A model generated the notes under the pieces. It saw only the letters and a list, made by a program, of their open reading frames with translations, was not told the origin of the DNA and did not search any database. Below, piece after piece: positions 1 to 8,222 of a DNA stretch of 64,000 nt. The first letter of the stretch is position 1. Every line of letters begins with the position of its first letter. A program made the translations under genes and the position numbers. This DNA comes from DAOUBP01 sp034432655 (GTDB lineage Bacteria > Chloroflexota > Anaerolineae > CG2-30-64-16): positions 1 through 64,000 of the forward strand of contig DAOUBP010000152.1 of NCBI GenBank assembly GCA_034432655.1, read 5' to 3'.

Positions 1-27
1 AAGTGATAGTGTCAGTGGCTTGGCCAT
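1..27 (-). CDS. 5' end of an unidentified gene leaving the window
   Basis: Reading the minus strand, an ATG at 27-25 is preceded by a good ribosome site (GGAGG, about 5 bases upstream). It opens nine codons, MAKPLTLSL, before the window edge. It would be divergent from the adenosine kinase gene at 123. Too little is present to assign a family. The shared 95-base spacer must hold both promoters; its AT-rich core lies near 68-90. Confidence 0.45.
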
Positions 28-122
28 AAGGCACCTCCAACACCATTCTATCACTCGACCGTTACCCGATTAAATTTTTAAAGTTCATAAGATCGCCCTA
101 CATAAGAGTTGGAGGTGTATTC

Positions 123-623
123 ATGAACGACATCCCATTCCAACTGAAGCTGGTACAGATCGAGAACCCGGAGGGCCTCAATTTCATCCTGGGCCAGAGC
201 CATTTCATCAAGACCGTGGAGGACATCCACGAGGCGATGGTGACGAGCCTGCCCGGCGTGCAGTTCGGGCTGGCGTTTTGTGAGTCTTCTGGCGCGGCGC
301 TGGTGCGCTCCACCGGCACCGACCCGGAGCTGAAGGCGCTGGCCGAGCGCAACGCGCTGGCGTTGGGGGCCGGCCATTCCTTCATCCTGTTCTTGCGTAA
401 CGCGTATCCCATCAACGTCCTCAACGCCATCAAGATGGTGCCCGAGGTAGCCAACATCTACTGCGCAACGGCCAATCCCGTGCAGGTGATCCTGGCCGAG
501 AGTGAGCAGGGCCGCGGGATCCTGGGGGTCATTGATGGCGTGCGCACGCGCGGCATTGAGGATGAGGACGGGGTGGCCTGGCGCAAGGGTTTCTTGCGCA
601 AGATCGGCTATAAGATCGGGTGA
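123..623 (+). CDS. Adenosine-specific kinase (DUF355 family)
   Basis: The 166-residue protein matches the adenosine-specific kinase family (Pfam Adenosine_kin, formerly DUF355) along its whole length. This small cytosolic family is best known from archaea and thermophiles and is thought to bind adenosine and ATP. Recognisable stretches are the N-terminal region around VQIENPEGLNFILGQSHF, the FGLAFCESSG segment, the GHSFILFLRNAYPINVLNAI segment and a C-terminal ILGVIDG loop. The start at 123 has the ribosome site GGAGGTG about 7 bases upstream. It stands alone, with the LCP gene about 100 bases downstream. The family assignment is firm; the exact physiological substrate is not established from sequence. 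Confidence 0.85.
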   Translation: MNDIPFQLKLVQIENPEGLNFILGQSHFIKTVEDIHEAMVTSLPGVQFGLAFCESSGAALVRSTGTDPELKALAERNALALGAGHSFILFLRNAYPINVLNAIKMVPEVANIYCATANPVQVILAESEQGRGILGVIDGVRTRGIEDEDGVAWRKGFLRKIGYKIG

Positions 624-722
624 GACGAGATGAGTTTACAGAGTTGTCGGGGGGCTGTCTATCAGTGCAGGTTCCGGCGTTCGCTGCACAGGCGCTGGGG
701 TGAGCCCCGGCGCCTGTCTCAA

Positions 723-1958
723 ATGAACGCCGCAACTTGCTGCGGGGCAGAGTCGAGAGTTCGGCGTGCTCACATCGGCCGGCGCCGGGGCAGCGCGGCC
801 GCGCTCGCCGTCCTCCTCACCCTGTTGACCCTGTTGGCATTGACAGGGTGTGTGGGGCAGAGCGGCGCGGTTTCGCCGCCGTCTACGGCAATCGCTGGGG
901 CAGGCCCGGTCGCCGCCACGGCTGAGCCGTCGCTGTCTCCCAGCCCCACGGCAACCGTCACCGAGACACCGCTGCCGACTATCACGCCTACTCCCACCGA
1001 AACGCCCAGCCCAACGGCCACCTTCACGCCCAGTCCCACCCCGGCCCCCAAGACGATCCGGGAAACGGACAACATCCTGATCCTGGGCATGGATCAACGG
1101 CCTGGGGAGGGGGCCTGGCGCACCGATACCATCATGGTGGCGGCCATTGACTATCAGGCCAACCGGGTGGGGGTGGTCAGCATCCCGCGCGATCTGTGGG
1201 TCGAGATCCCCGGCTACGGCATGGGGCGTATCAACCAGGCGGACTTTCAGGGGGAGTATCAAAAATATCCCGGCGGTGGCCCGGCCCTGGCCGCCAAGGT
1301 GATCGAGGATAACCTGGGCATCCCCACTCAGCATTGGGTGCGGTTGAAGCTGGAAGCGCTACCTCAGCTGGTGGATGCCCTGGGCGGGGTCACTGTCACG
1401 TTGGACTGTCCTCTGCATGAATTGACCCCCGATCCCAAGAACCCGGACGCCTACCTCACCTTCGACCTGCCGGCCGGCCAGGTGTTCCTGGACGGGGAGG
1501 CCGCAGCCAAGTTCGCGCGCTACCGTTATGCTACCAACGACTTCTCGCGCGCCCGGCGCCAGCAGCAATTGATCTGGGCCATCCGGGACCAGGCTTTGCG
1601 CGTGGATGCCATCCCGAAGATCCCTCAGCTGTGGCGTGCGCTGGCGAATACCTTCAAGACCGATCTCAGCCTGCTGGACGTGATCCGCCTGGCCCGTCTG
1701 GGCGCTAAGCTGGAAAGCAGCCAGGTGCACGGTCTGGTGTTCAGCAACAAGGCGATTCAGCAGGCGGTGGTCGGCGGTGGCGCGCAGGTGCTGAAGATTG
1801 AGGACCGGGCCGAGCTGGAACGCGAGCTGAACGGCCTCTTCTCCGCCCCGCCATTGGCTTTGCAGGGCCGGGAGGGCTCCGGCGGGAAGTGCCCGCCCCC
1901 GCCGGTGATCATGCCGGATACACCGACACCGACCTGGACCCCGGAGGCCACGCCGTAG
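723..1958 (+). CDS. LytR-CpsA-Psr (LCP) family lipoprotein
   Basis: The 411-residue protein has an N-terminal hydrophobic segment ending in the lipobox LTGC, then a Ser/Thr/Pro linker of about 70 residues and an LCP domain. LCP enzymes transfer undecaprenyl-linked glycopolymers to the cell wall at the outer face of the membrane. Family hallmarks visible are NILILGMD, RTDTIMV, the SIPRDLWVEIPGYG strand, INQAD, and the RARRQQQ arginine-rich helix after FARYRYATNDF. The open frame extends upstream to 630, but ATG 723 places the signal peptide near the N-terminus and is preferred. Most LCP proteins have a plain membrane anchor, so a lipid anchor is a little unusual. The C-terminus is a short Pro/Thr tail. 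Confidence 0.85.
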   Translation: MNAATCCGAESRVRRAHIGRRRGSAAALAVLLTLLTLLALTGCVGQSGAVSPPSTAIAGAGPVAATAEPSLSPSPTATVTETPLPTITPTPTETPSPTATFTPSPTPAPKTIRETDNILILGMDQRPGEGAWRTDTIMVAAIDYQANRVGVVSIPRDLWVEIPGYGMGRINQADFQGEYQKYPGGGPALAAKVIEDNLGIPTQHWVRLKLEALPQLVDALGGVTVTLDCPLHELTPDPKNPDAYLTFDLPAGQVFLDGEAAAKFARYRYATNDFSRARRQQQLIWAIRDQALRVDAIPKIPQLWRALANTFKTDLSLLDVIRLARLGAKLESSQVHGLVFSNKAIQQAVVGGGAQVLKIEDRAELERELNGLFSAPPLALQGREGSGGKCPPPPVIMPDTPTPTWTPEATP

Positions 1959-2072
1959 CCCACGCCGTAACGCCCTGTTCTGGGAATGTCCCCCTTTGCA
2001 GTGGCGACTGATGAACATGAAGAATTTGTTCCGCTAATGGGCGAGGCCTCTCGTAACTCACGTCCGTTGGAT

Positions 2073-2279
2073 TTACGGCTTCAACGGCGACTGCTCTGTT
2101 CCCGGTGTCGGCAGCGGCGAATCGCTGCCCCCGCCGGCCAGCGGGATCATCTGCTGGATCTTCGGCCTGGCCTCGGGTGTGGCGGTCGCGTCATCTTGCC
2201 GGCAGCCTGCCAGGCTCACGCTGAGCACCAGAAGCAACGCCGCAACAAGCGGCAGGATTGTCCGTCGGGTGTAGATCAT
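2073..2279 (-). CDS. Small predicted lipoprotein
   Basis: This 68-residue protein starts MIYTRRTILP, has a hydrophobic stretch of about 18 residues and a lipobox SLAGC, then about 40 polar residues ending in Pro-rich sequence. The ribosome site GGAGG ends six bases before the ATG at 2279; an ATG one codon earlier is also possible. No family is recognised. It lies downstream of the methyltransferase gene's end in the same direction but its own ribosome site is separated from it by about 30 bases, so the two may be co-transcribed. The end of the gene overlaps sequence resembling a repeat found at 15211. Confidence 0.55.
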   Translation of the reverse strand: MIYTRRTILPLVAALLLVLSVSLAGCRQDDATATPEARPKIQQMIPLAGGGSDSPLPTPGTEQSPLKP

Positions 2280-2313
2280 CATCACCTCCATCTGCTGACG
2301 AGTGATCGTGGTA

Positions 2314-3081
2314 CTAGCCGCGGCGGCGGGCCACCAGGATCAGGCGCGGGCTATCGCTCACAAACGGCGCCAGCTCCCAATCCCCATAAACCCCCTCCAG
2401 GGCATAGCCGGCCTTCTCCAGCAGCAGCTCGGCCTCGAAGCGCCCTACATAACGCAGATCATAGGCCGCCTGGGTGCGCCGCAGCTGGCCGTCCGCTGCG
2501 CACTCATCGTAGATGTGGCGGACATGGATGGTCTGCTGCGCCAGGTCAACGGTGCGGATCAGGAACTTCATGATCGTGTGGCCGGAGGCCGGGTCCTCCC
2601 ACGCGCCCCAGAATTCCGGCCGGCCGTCCAGCCCGGCCAGCATGGCGGGGTCGGGGTGCAGGACATCTATCAGCAAAAGGCCGCCCGGGGCCAGGTGTTC
2701 CCGCCAGTGTTTCAGCGCCTGCACCTGCGCGGCTTGATCTGGCAGATGCAGGAAGGTGTTCATCACCGTACAGGCGAACCGATAGGGCCCGCCCAGCGCA
2801 ACCTGTCCGTAATCCCCGGCAATCAGCGTGATCCGGTTCAGCAGGCCGGCAGCCTCGGCCTTGGCGCGCGCCAGCTCCAACATCGCCAGGCTCAGGTCCA
2901 CCCCTGTCACGTGATACCCGGCGCGGGCCAGGTGCAGCAGCACGCGGCCGGTGCCGCAGCCCAGCTCCAGAACCGGGCCGCCGGTGCGCGCGGCATACGC
3001 CTCCAGCACGGGCAGGTCATCCTCATACCCGGCAAACTCCTGGTCGAAGAACCGGGCGATCCGATCAATGGCATCCAGCAT
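2314..3081 (-). CDS. Class I SAM-dependent methyltransferase
   Basis: The 255-residue cytosolic protein has a Rossmann-type methyltransferase fold (Methyltransf_25/11 type). The SAM-binding motif I is VLELGCGTGRVLLHLA at about residues 40-55, followed by motif II VTGVDLS and the GGLLLIDVLHPDP motif later on. The C-terminal half (HIYDECAADGQLRR, then the AYDLRYVGRFEAELLLEKAGY segment) resembles methyltransferases of unknown acceptor. The frame is open to 3297, but ATG 3081 has the ribosome site GGGAG seven bases upstream and matches the family's usual length. It is divergent from the metallopeptidase gene at 3182. The substrate cannot be deduced. Confidence 0.8.
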   Translation of the reverse strand: MLDAIDRIARFFDQEFAGYEDDLPVLEAYAARTGGPVLELGCGTGRVLLHLARAGYHVTGVDLSLAMLELARAKAEAAGLLNRITLIAGDYGQVALGGPYRFACTVMNTFLHLPDQAAQVQALKHWREHLAPGGLLLIDVLHPDPAMLAGLDGRPEFWGAWEDPASGHTIMKFLIRTVDLAQQTIHVRHIYDECAADGQLRRTQAAYDLRYVGRFEAELLLEKAGYALEGVYGDWELAPFVSDSPRLILVARRRG

Positions 3082-3145
3082 AGCCGTCTCCCTTTCTCGC
3101 TTCAGTGTAACATGCGCGAGGTTGGTTGCCAAATGGCCCCTCTGT

Positions 3146-3174
3146 TTGTCTGCCATCGCGTCTCGTGTTATCAT
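3146..3174 (+). promoter_or_regulatory. Predicted housekeeping promoter, leaderless start
   Basis: TTGTCT at 3146-3151 and TATCAT at 3169-3174 are separated by exactly 17 bases, matching sigma-70 spacing. The transcription start would fall at about 3181-3182, which is the ATG of the next gene. No Shine-Dalgarno sequence lies between, so the transcript is probably leaderless. Confidence 0.6.
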
Positions 3175-3181
3175 CTGCCCT

Positions 3182-3724
3182 ATGACCGATGACATCACAA
3201 TCCGCATCATCCGCAGCCCTAACCGGGCAAAGACCATCTCGGCCCGGCTGGTGGACGACGGCACCGCCATCGAGGTGTTAGCGCCAGCGCAAGCCACCGA
3301 TCAGGAGCTGGCACCCATTATCGAACGCCTCAAGGGACGGTTGTTGCGCCACAAGGAGAAAGCCGAAACGGCCGACGATCATGCGTTGGCAAAGCGTGCG
3401 GTCGAGCTCAACCGGACCTACTTCCAGGGCAAATTGCGCTGGAGCGAGATCCGCTATGTGAGTAACCAGCAGAAACGTTACGGCAGTTGCACGCCGGCCA
3501 CCGGTGTGATCCGCATTTCGCATCGCGTGGCAGCCATGCCGGCGTGGGTCCGTGACTACGTGATCGTGCACGAGCTGGCGCACCTGTTGGAGGCCAATCA
3601 CGGCCGCCGCTTTTGGAACCTGGTCAACCGCTATCCCAAGACCGAACGCGCCCGCGGCTACCTGATTGCCCTGGGCCTGGAGAGCGAAGGGGATGAGCTG
3701 CCGGTGGGGGACATCGAAACCTGA
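3182..3724 (+). CDS. YgjP-type zinc metallopeptidase (M48/DUF45 family)
   Basis: The 180-residue protein belongs to the YgjP/DUF45 metal-dependent hydrolase family. The zinc motif HELAH is at about residue 124, followed by NHGRRFW. The preceding RYGSCTPATGVIRIS and VRDYVIVHELAHL segments are characteristic. The family usually spans 170-240 residues, so this is a compact but complete member. The open frame runs upstream to 2951, but that part overlaps the divergent methyltransferase and looks non-coding. ATG 3182 fits the family start and the promoter at 3146. Its biological substrate is unknown; in other bacteria the gene often lies near restriction or DNA-repair genes, which is not the case here. 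Confidence 0.8.
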   Translation: MTDDITIRIIRSPNRAKTISARLVDDGTAIEVLAPAQATDQELAPIIERLKGRLLRHKEKAETADDHALAKRAVELNRTYFQGKLRWSEIRYVSNQQKRYGSCTPATGVIRISHRVAAMPAWVRDYVIVHELAHLLEANHGRRFWNLVNRYPKTERARGYLIALGLESEGDELPVGDIET

Positions 3725-3733
3725 GAGAGGGCT

Positions 3734-3762
3734 TTGACACGCCCGCGGCCGTCGTGTACAAT
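3734..3762 (+). promoter_or_regulatory. Strong predicted sigma-70 promoter for DUF1385 gene
   Basis: A perfect TTGACA at 3734-3739 and TACAAT at 3757-3762 are separated by 17 bases. This is close to the ideal sigma-A consensus and sits about 40 bases upstream of the TTG start at 3801. Confidence 0.75.
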
Positions 3763-3800
3763 GGCAGCGTGAGTTTGATCCATGTAGAGGAGACAGCGAG

Positions 3801-4730
3801 TTGGCAAAGTTTTATTACGGTGGACAGGCAGTGATTGAAGGGGTGATGATGCGCGGGCGCAGCCGCATGGCGGTGGCCGTGCGCGCGCCCGACGGGAAGA
3901 TCGTCGTCCATGAGGAGCCGCTCACAGCGGCCATTTACACCCGGAAATGGGGCCAGTGGCCCTTCATCCGTGGCCTGGGCATGCTGTGGGACGCGCTGGG
4001 GTTGGGGATGCGGGCCTTGCTATGGTCGGCCGATGTCTCGTTGAAGGAAGAGGGACAGGAGGAGGTCACATTCACGGGCCCGGTGGCCTGGACTACCGTT
4101 GCCATCTCGCTGGCGTTTTCGGTGGCGTTGTTCTTCTTGCTGCCCACTGCGGCCGCCAAATGGCTGGCGCCCATGGCCGGGAACGGCCTGGTCGTCAGCG
4201 CAGTAGAGGGCGTCATCCGGCTGGGGCTGTTTCTGGCCTACCTGTGGGGCATTGGCTTCATGCCCGACATCCGCCGGGTGTTTGCCTATCACGGCGCGGA
4301 GCACAAGACCATCAACGCCTATGAGGCCGGCGCACCTCTGACGCCCGCTGCGGTCGCCCGTTTCACTACCGCGCACACCCGCTGCGGCACCAGTTTTCTG
4401 CTTTCGGTGATGATCATCGCGATCCTCGTTTTTGCGCCGTTCCACTTCGAGAACCTGTTGCTGCGCCTGGGTTCGCGCATCCTGTTGATCCCGGTCGTGG
4501 CAGGGATCGCCTATGAGTTGATGCGCTTCACGGCTGCGCGTGCCGGCCATCCTCTGGTGCGCGTTCTCATTGCGCCGGGTCTGGCCTTGCAGCGGCTCAC
4601 CACGCGGGAGCCCGACCCCTCCATGCTGGAATGCGCTATCGCCGCGTTGAAGCCGGTGCTGGCGGCCGACGGCATTCAGGTGGAGGCCCTGGCAGAGCCT
4701 GCGCTGCAGCCTGTTTCAGCAGCGGCCTGA
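3801..4730 (+). CDS. DUF1385 integral membrane protein (YqhQ-like)
   Basis: The 309-residue protein is a full-length DUF1385 (YqhQ) member. The signature FYYGGQAVIEGVMMRGR opens the protein. The central AYHGAEHKTINAYEAG and TAHTRCGTSF motifs, conserved in the family, follow two to three membrane segments; two further hydrophobic segments follow. The start codon is TTG at 3801 with GGAG about seven bases upstream. The family is widespread in Firmicutes and Chloroflexota; its function is poorly known. It is followed by mdh with about 50 bases between. Confidence 0.85.
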   Translation: MAKFYYGGQAVIEGVMMRGRSRMAVAVRAPDGKIVVHEEPLTAAIYTRKWGQWPFIRGLGMLWDALGLGMRALLWSADVSLKEEGQEEVTFTGPVAWTTVAISLAFSVALFFLLPTAAAKWLAPMAGNGLVVSAVEGVIRLGLFLAYLWGIGFMPDIRRVFAYHGAEHKTINAYEAGAPLTPAAVARFTTAHTRCGTSFLLSVMIIAILVFAPFHFENLLLRLGSRILLIPVVAGIAYELMRFTAARAGHPLVRVLIAPGLALQRLTTREPDPSMLECAIAALKPVLAADGIQVEALAEPALQPVSAAA

Positions 4731-4779
4731 CTCGTAACTGATTTTTTACATCTCATACTTATGAGCAAGGAGGCTTTCT

Positions 4780-5703
4780 ATGGGCAAAGTCAGTATCATC
4801 GGGGCCGGTTATGTGGGCAGTACCATTGCGCACTGGGCGATGATCTCCGGCGGCTGCCAGGTCGTCCTGCTAGACGTGGTGGACGGGCTGGCGCAGGGGA
4901 AAGTGCTGGATCTCATCCAGGCTGGCCCTATCGCCGGCCACTCGGTGGACGCCATCGGCACCACGGATTATGCGGATACGGCCAATTCCGACATCGTCAT
5001 CATCACGGCCGGCGTGGCCCGCAAGCCTGGGATGACGCGCGAAGATCTGGTGAACATCAATGCCAACATCGTCAGCTCGGTGGTCAAGGAGGTGGTCAGG
5101 TATTCCCCGAACTGCATCATCCTGATGATGACCAACCCGCTGGACACCATGACCTACCTGGCGTACAAACTCAGCGGGTTCCCGCGGGAACGGGTGATTG
5201 GCCAGGCCGGTGTGTTGGACAGCGGCCGCATGCGCACCTTCATCTCGTTGGAGACCGGCATCAGCCCGGAAAACATCCATGCCACCGTGCTCGGCGGACA
5301 CGGGGACGAGATGGTGCCGCTGGTGCGTTACTCGACCATCGCCGGCATGCCCTTGAGCTACTTCCTGACCCAGGAGCAGATTGATCGGATCGTGGCGCGC
5401 ACGCGCGATGGCGGCGCCGAGATCGTGCGTTATCTCAAGACCGGCAGCGCTTATTATGCGCCGGGAGCCTCGGCCTGCAAGATGGCCCAGGCGATCCTCA
5501 AGAACGAGCATCACATCTATCCCGCCTCAGTTTATCTGCAAGGGGAGTACGGCCTCAACGACATTTGCTTTGGCGTGCCGGTGGTGTTGGGGCGCAGGGG
5601 CGTCGAGCGTATCATCGAGCTGGACCTCAACGAAGAGGAACAGGCCGCGCTCAACCGTTCGGCTAACCTGATTCGAGGTACCATGGCGCAGCTCAAACTG
5701 TAG
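4780..5703 (+). CDS. mdh: Malate dehydrogenase (NAD-dependent, LDH-like type)
   Basis: The 307-residue cytosolic enzyme interconverts malate and oxaloacetate. It is of the lactate-dehydrogenase-like malate dehydrogenase type found in Chloroflexus and relatives. The dinucleotide-binding glycine motif is IGAGYVGSTIAH at residues 6-17. The substrate-discriminating loop carries Arg (GVARKPGMTREDL), which points to malate rather than lactate. MTNPLD, the active-site histidine in VLGGHGDEMVP and the C-terminal GVPVVLGRRGVERI are intact. The ATG has AAGGAGG upstream. The PEP carboxykinase gene starts only nine bases after its stop, so the two probably form an operon linking malate, oxaloacetate and PEP. 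Confidence 0.93.
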   Translation: MGKVSIIGAGYVGSTIAHWAMISGGCQVVLLDVVDGLAQGKVLDLIQAGPIAGHSVDAIGTTDYADTANSDIVIITAGVARKPGMTREDLVNINANIVSSVVKEVVRYSPNCIILMMTNPLDTMTYLAYKLSGFPRERVIGQAGVLDSGRMRTFISLETGISPENIHATVLGGHGDEMVPLVRYSTIAGMPLSYFLTQEQIDRIVARTRDGGAEIVRYLKTGSAYYAPGASACKMAQAILKNEHHIYPASVYLQGEYGLNDICFGVPVVLGRRGVERIIELDLNEEEQAALNRSANLIRGTMAQLKL

Positions 5704-5712
5704 GAGGGCGCT

Positions 5713-7506
5713 ATGGCTTACCAGGTCACGCATCGCAGGCTCCTGGATTGGGTCAAGGAATGTGTCGCGCTCTGCCAGCCCGAGAACGTTTACTGGTGCG
5801 ATGGCAGCGCCGAGGAGTACGATCGGCTGATGGCGCAGATGATGGCTGCGGGCAGCGCGGTTCCCGTGTCCAAACGGCCGCACAGCTATCTTTTTCGCTC
5901 CGATCCCAGCGACGTGGCGCGCGTCGAGGCGCGCACTTTCATCAGCACGCCGAACCAGGACGATGCCGGCCCGACCAACAATTGGATCGCGGTGGATGAG
6001 CTCAAGCACACGATGCGGGAGCTCTATCGCGGCTGCATGCGCGGGCGCACCATGTACGTGATCCCGTTTTCCATGGGGCCGTTGCACTCGCCCATGGCGA
6101 AGATCGGCGTCGAGATCACCGACAGCCCCTATGTGGTTTGCAATATGCATATCATGACCCGGGTCGGCATCCGGGTCATCGAGATGCTGGGGGCCGACGG
6201 CGAGTTCGTGCCGTGCCTGCACAGCATTGGCGCGCCGCTGCAGCCGGGGCAGCGCGATGTCCCCTGGCCTTGCGCGCCGATGGAGCAGAAATACATCAGC
6301 CATTTCCCGGAGGAAAACCTGATCTGGTCCTACGGCTCCGGCTATGGCGGCAATGCCCTGTTGGGCAAGAAGAGCTTCGCGTTACGCATCGCGTCGGTGA
6401 TGGCCCGCCGGGAGGGCTGGATGGCCGAGCACATGTTGATCCTGCGGCTGACCAATCCCCAGGGCCGACAGTACCACATCGCGGCCGCGTTCCCCTCGGC
6501 CTGCGGCAAGACCAACCTGGCCATGATCCGGCCCACCATCCCCGGGTGGACGGCGGAGACCATCGGCGACGATATCGCCTGGATGAAGATCGGCCCGGAC
6601 GGCCGGCTGTACGCGATTAACCCCGAGGCCGGCTTCTTCGGCGTGGCGCCAGGCACCTCCTACAGCTCGAACCCGATGGCCATGGACACGGTGCGGCAGA
6701 ACACCATCTTCACCAACTGCGCGCTCACCGATGACGGTGACGTGTGGTGGGAGGGGATGGACGGCCCGCCACCTGCCCACGCCGTTGACTGGCGAGGCCG
6801 CGACTGGACCCCTGCCTGCAAGGAACCGGCTGCCCATCCCAACGCGCGGTTTACCGCCCCCGCAGCCCAGTGTCCGGCCATCAGCCCTGACTGGGAGAAG
6901 CCCGAGGGTGTGCCTATTGACATCTTCGTTTTCGGCGGCCGACGGGCCAGCGTGGTGCCGTTGGTGACCGAGGCCTTCGATTGGGATCACGGCGTGTTTT
7001 TGGGCGCCACCGCCTCGTCCGAGACCACAGCCGCCAACATCGGCGCCGTGGGCAGGCTGCGCCGCGATCCTTTCGCCATGCAGCCTTTCTGCGGTTACAA
7101 TATGGCCGACTACTTCGGGCACTGGCTGGCAATGGGAGATCGGCTGGGCGAACACGCGCCGCGCATCTTCTACGTCAACTGGTTCCGTAAGACGCCGGAT
7201 GGCAGGTGGTTGTGGCCGGGGTACGGGGAGAACAGCCGGGTGCTCAAATGGATGTGCGAACGCGTTGAGGGTGTGGCCGACGCGCAGGAGACCCCCATCG
7301 GACGTCTGCCGCGACCCGAAGACCTGGACCTGGCCGGTCTGGACATCCCGGCCGATGACCTGGCGGAGCTCCTGCGGGTTGACGTGACCGCCTGGCGGCA
7401 GGAGATGCCCGACATCGAGCGGCACTTCGCGCAGTTTGGTGACAGGTTGCCGCTGCGCCTGCGCAGGCAGGTGGAAAAGCTGTGGGAGAGACTGGGCGAT
7501 TCATGA
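5713..7506 (+). CDS. pckG: Phosphoenolpyruvate carboxykinase (GTP)
   Basis: The 597-residue enzyme converts oxaloacetate plus GTP to PEP plus CO2, the entry step of gluconeogenesis (or anaplerosis in reverse). Length and motifs match the GTP-dependent class, not the ATP class. The P-loop with hyper-reactive cysteine, FPSACGKTNLAM, is at about residue 262; metal-binding GDDIAWM and the nucleotide region FGGRRA follow; FGHWLAMG and NWFRK lie near the C-terminus. It follows mdh directly. Its TGA stop overlaps the ATG of the queuosine-precursor transporter gene by four bases, which implies translational coupling. Confidence 0.95.
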   Translation: MAYQVTHRRLLDWVKECVALCQPENVYWCDGSAEEYDRLMAQMMAAGSAVPVSKRPHSYLFRSDPSDVARVEARTFISTPNQDDAGPTNNWIAVDELKHTMRELYRGCMRGRTMYVIPFSMGPLHSPMAKIGVEITDSPYVVCNMHIMTRVGIRVIEMLGADGEFVPCLHSIGAPLQPGQRDVPWPCAPMEQKYISHFPEENLIWSYGSGYGGNALLGKKSFALRIASVMARREGWMAEHMLILRLTNPQGRQYHIAAAFPSACGKTNLAMIRPTIPGWTAETIGDDIAWMKIGPDGRLYAINPEAGFFGVAPGTSYSSNPMAMDTVRQNTIFTNCALTDDGDVWWEGMDGPPPAHAVDWRGRDWTPACKEPAAHPNARFTAPAAQCPAISPDWEKPEGVPIDIFVFGGRRASVVPLVTEAFDWDHGVFLGATASSETTAANIGAVGRLRRDPFAMQPFCGYNMADYFGHWLAMGDRLGEHAPRIFYVNWFRKTPDGRWLWPGYGENSRVLKWMCERVEGVADAQETPIGRLPRPEDLDLAGLDIPADDLAELLRVDVTAWRQEMPDIERHFAQFGDRLPLRLRRQVEKLWERLGDS

Positions 7507-8222
7507 ATCGCTCCTATCGCTACTACGATCTCATCATGGCTGCGTTCGTGGCAGTGCTGCTCATCAGCAACATCGCCTCGTCGGCCAAGATCGTAGATTG
7601 GGGCATGTCGTTGCCCCTGGTGGGACTGCCGTTGGCCTTTGATGCCGGCACGTTGCTGTTCCCCATCAGCTATATCTTCGGTGATGTTTTGACGGAGGTG
7701 TACGGTTACGCGCGTGGCCGGCGGGTGATCTGGACCGGGTTTGCCCTCTCGGCCTTGATGGGCGTCACCTTGTGGCTGGTAGCACGGCTGCCGGGCGAGG
7801 CCGCGTGGGAGGCCAAGGCCGGCCAGGCCGCCTACGAGGCGATCCTGGGCGGGGTCAGCAACGGCGGCATCATCCTGGCCAGTCTCGCGGCCTACTTTGC
7901 CGGCGAGTTCAGCAACTCGTATGTGCTTGCCCGCATGAAGGTGCTCACGCGTGGGCGCTGGTTGTGGACCCGGACCATCGGCTCGACCCTGGTCGGGGAA
8001 GGGGTTGACACGGTGCTGTTCGTGCTCATCGCCAGCGCGTTCGGCGTGTTCCCCTGGTCGGTGGCGGTTAGCATTATTGCCGCCAATTACATCTTCAAGG
8101 TGGGTATCGAAGTCCTGTTCACGCCCATCACCTACCGCGTGGTGGCTGCTTTGAAGCGGGCCGAGCAGGAAGACTACTTCGACGTGTATACCGATTTCAA
8201 CCCGTTCAAGGTGGCGGTGTGA
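7503..8222 (+). CDS. Queuosine precursor transporter (YhhQ/QPTR family)
   Basis: The 239-residue integral membrane protein has about six membrane segments. It shows the family motifs NIASSAKIVDWG, FDAGTLLFPISYIFGDVLTEVYGY and the later ANYIFKVGIEVLFTPITY. The family (VUT_1/DUF165) imports queuosine precursors such as preQ0 or preQ1. A tgt gene lies in the same window at 22054 and no preQ1 synthesis genes are seen, so salvage is plausible. The ATG overlaps the pckG stop in an ATGA arrangement and its own stop overlaps the GTG start of era, so all three are tightly coupled. Confidence 0.88.
   Translation: MNRSYRYYDLIMAAFVAVLLISNIASSAKIVDWGMSLPLVGLPLAFDAGTLLFPISYIFGDVLTEVYGYARGRRVIWTGFALSALMGVTLWLVARLPGEAAWEAKAGQAAYEAILGGVSNGGIILASLAAYFAGEFSNSYVLARMKVLTRGRWLWTRTIGSTLVGEGVDTVLFVLIASAFGVFPWSVAVSIIAANYIFKVGIEVLFTPITYRVVAALKRAEQEDYFDVYTDFNPFKVAV

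Noticed and set aside
4780..5703. Lactate dehydrogenase identity for the mdh gene
   Set aside because: The discriminating loop has Arg rather than Gln, which favours malate.
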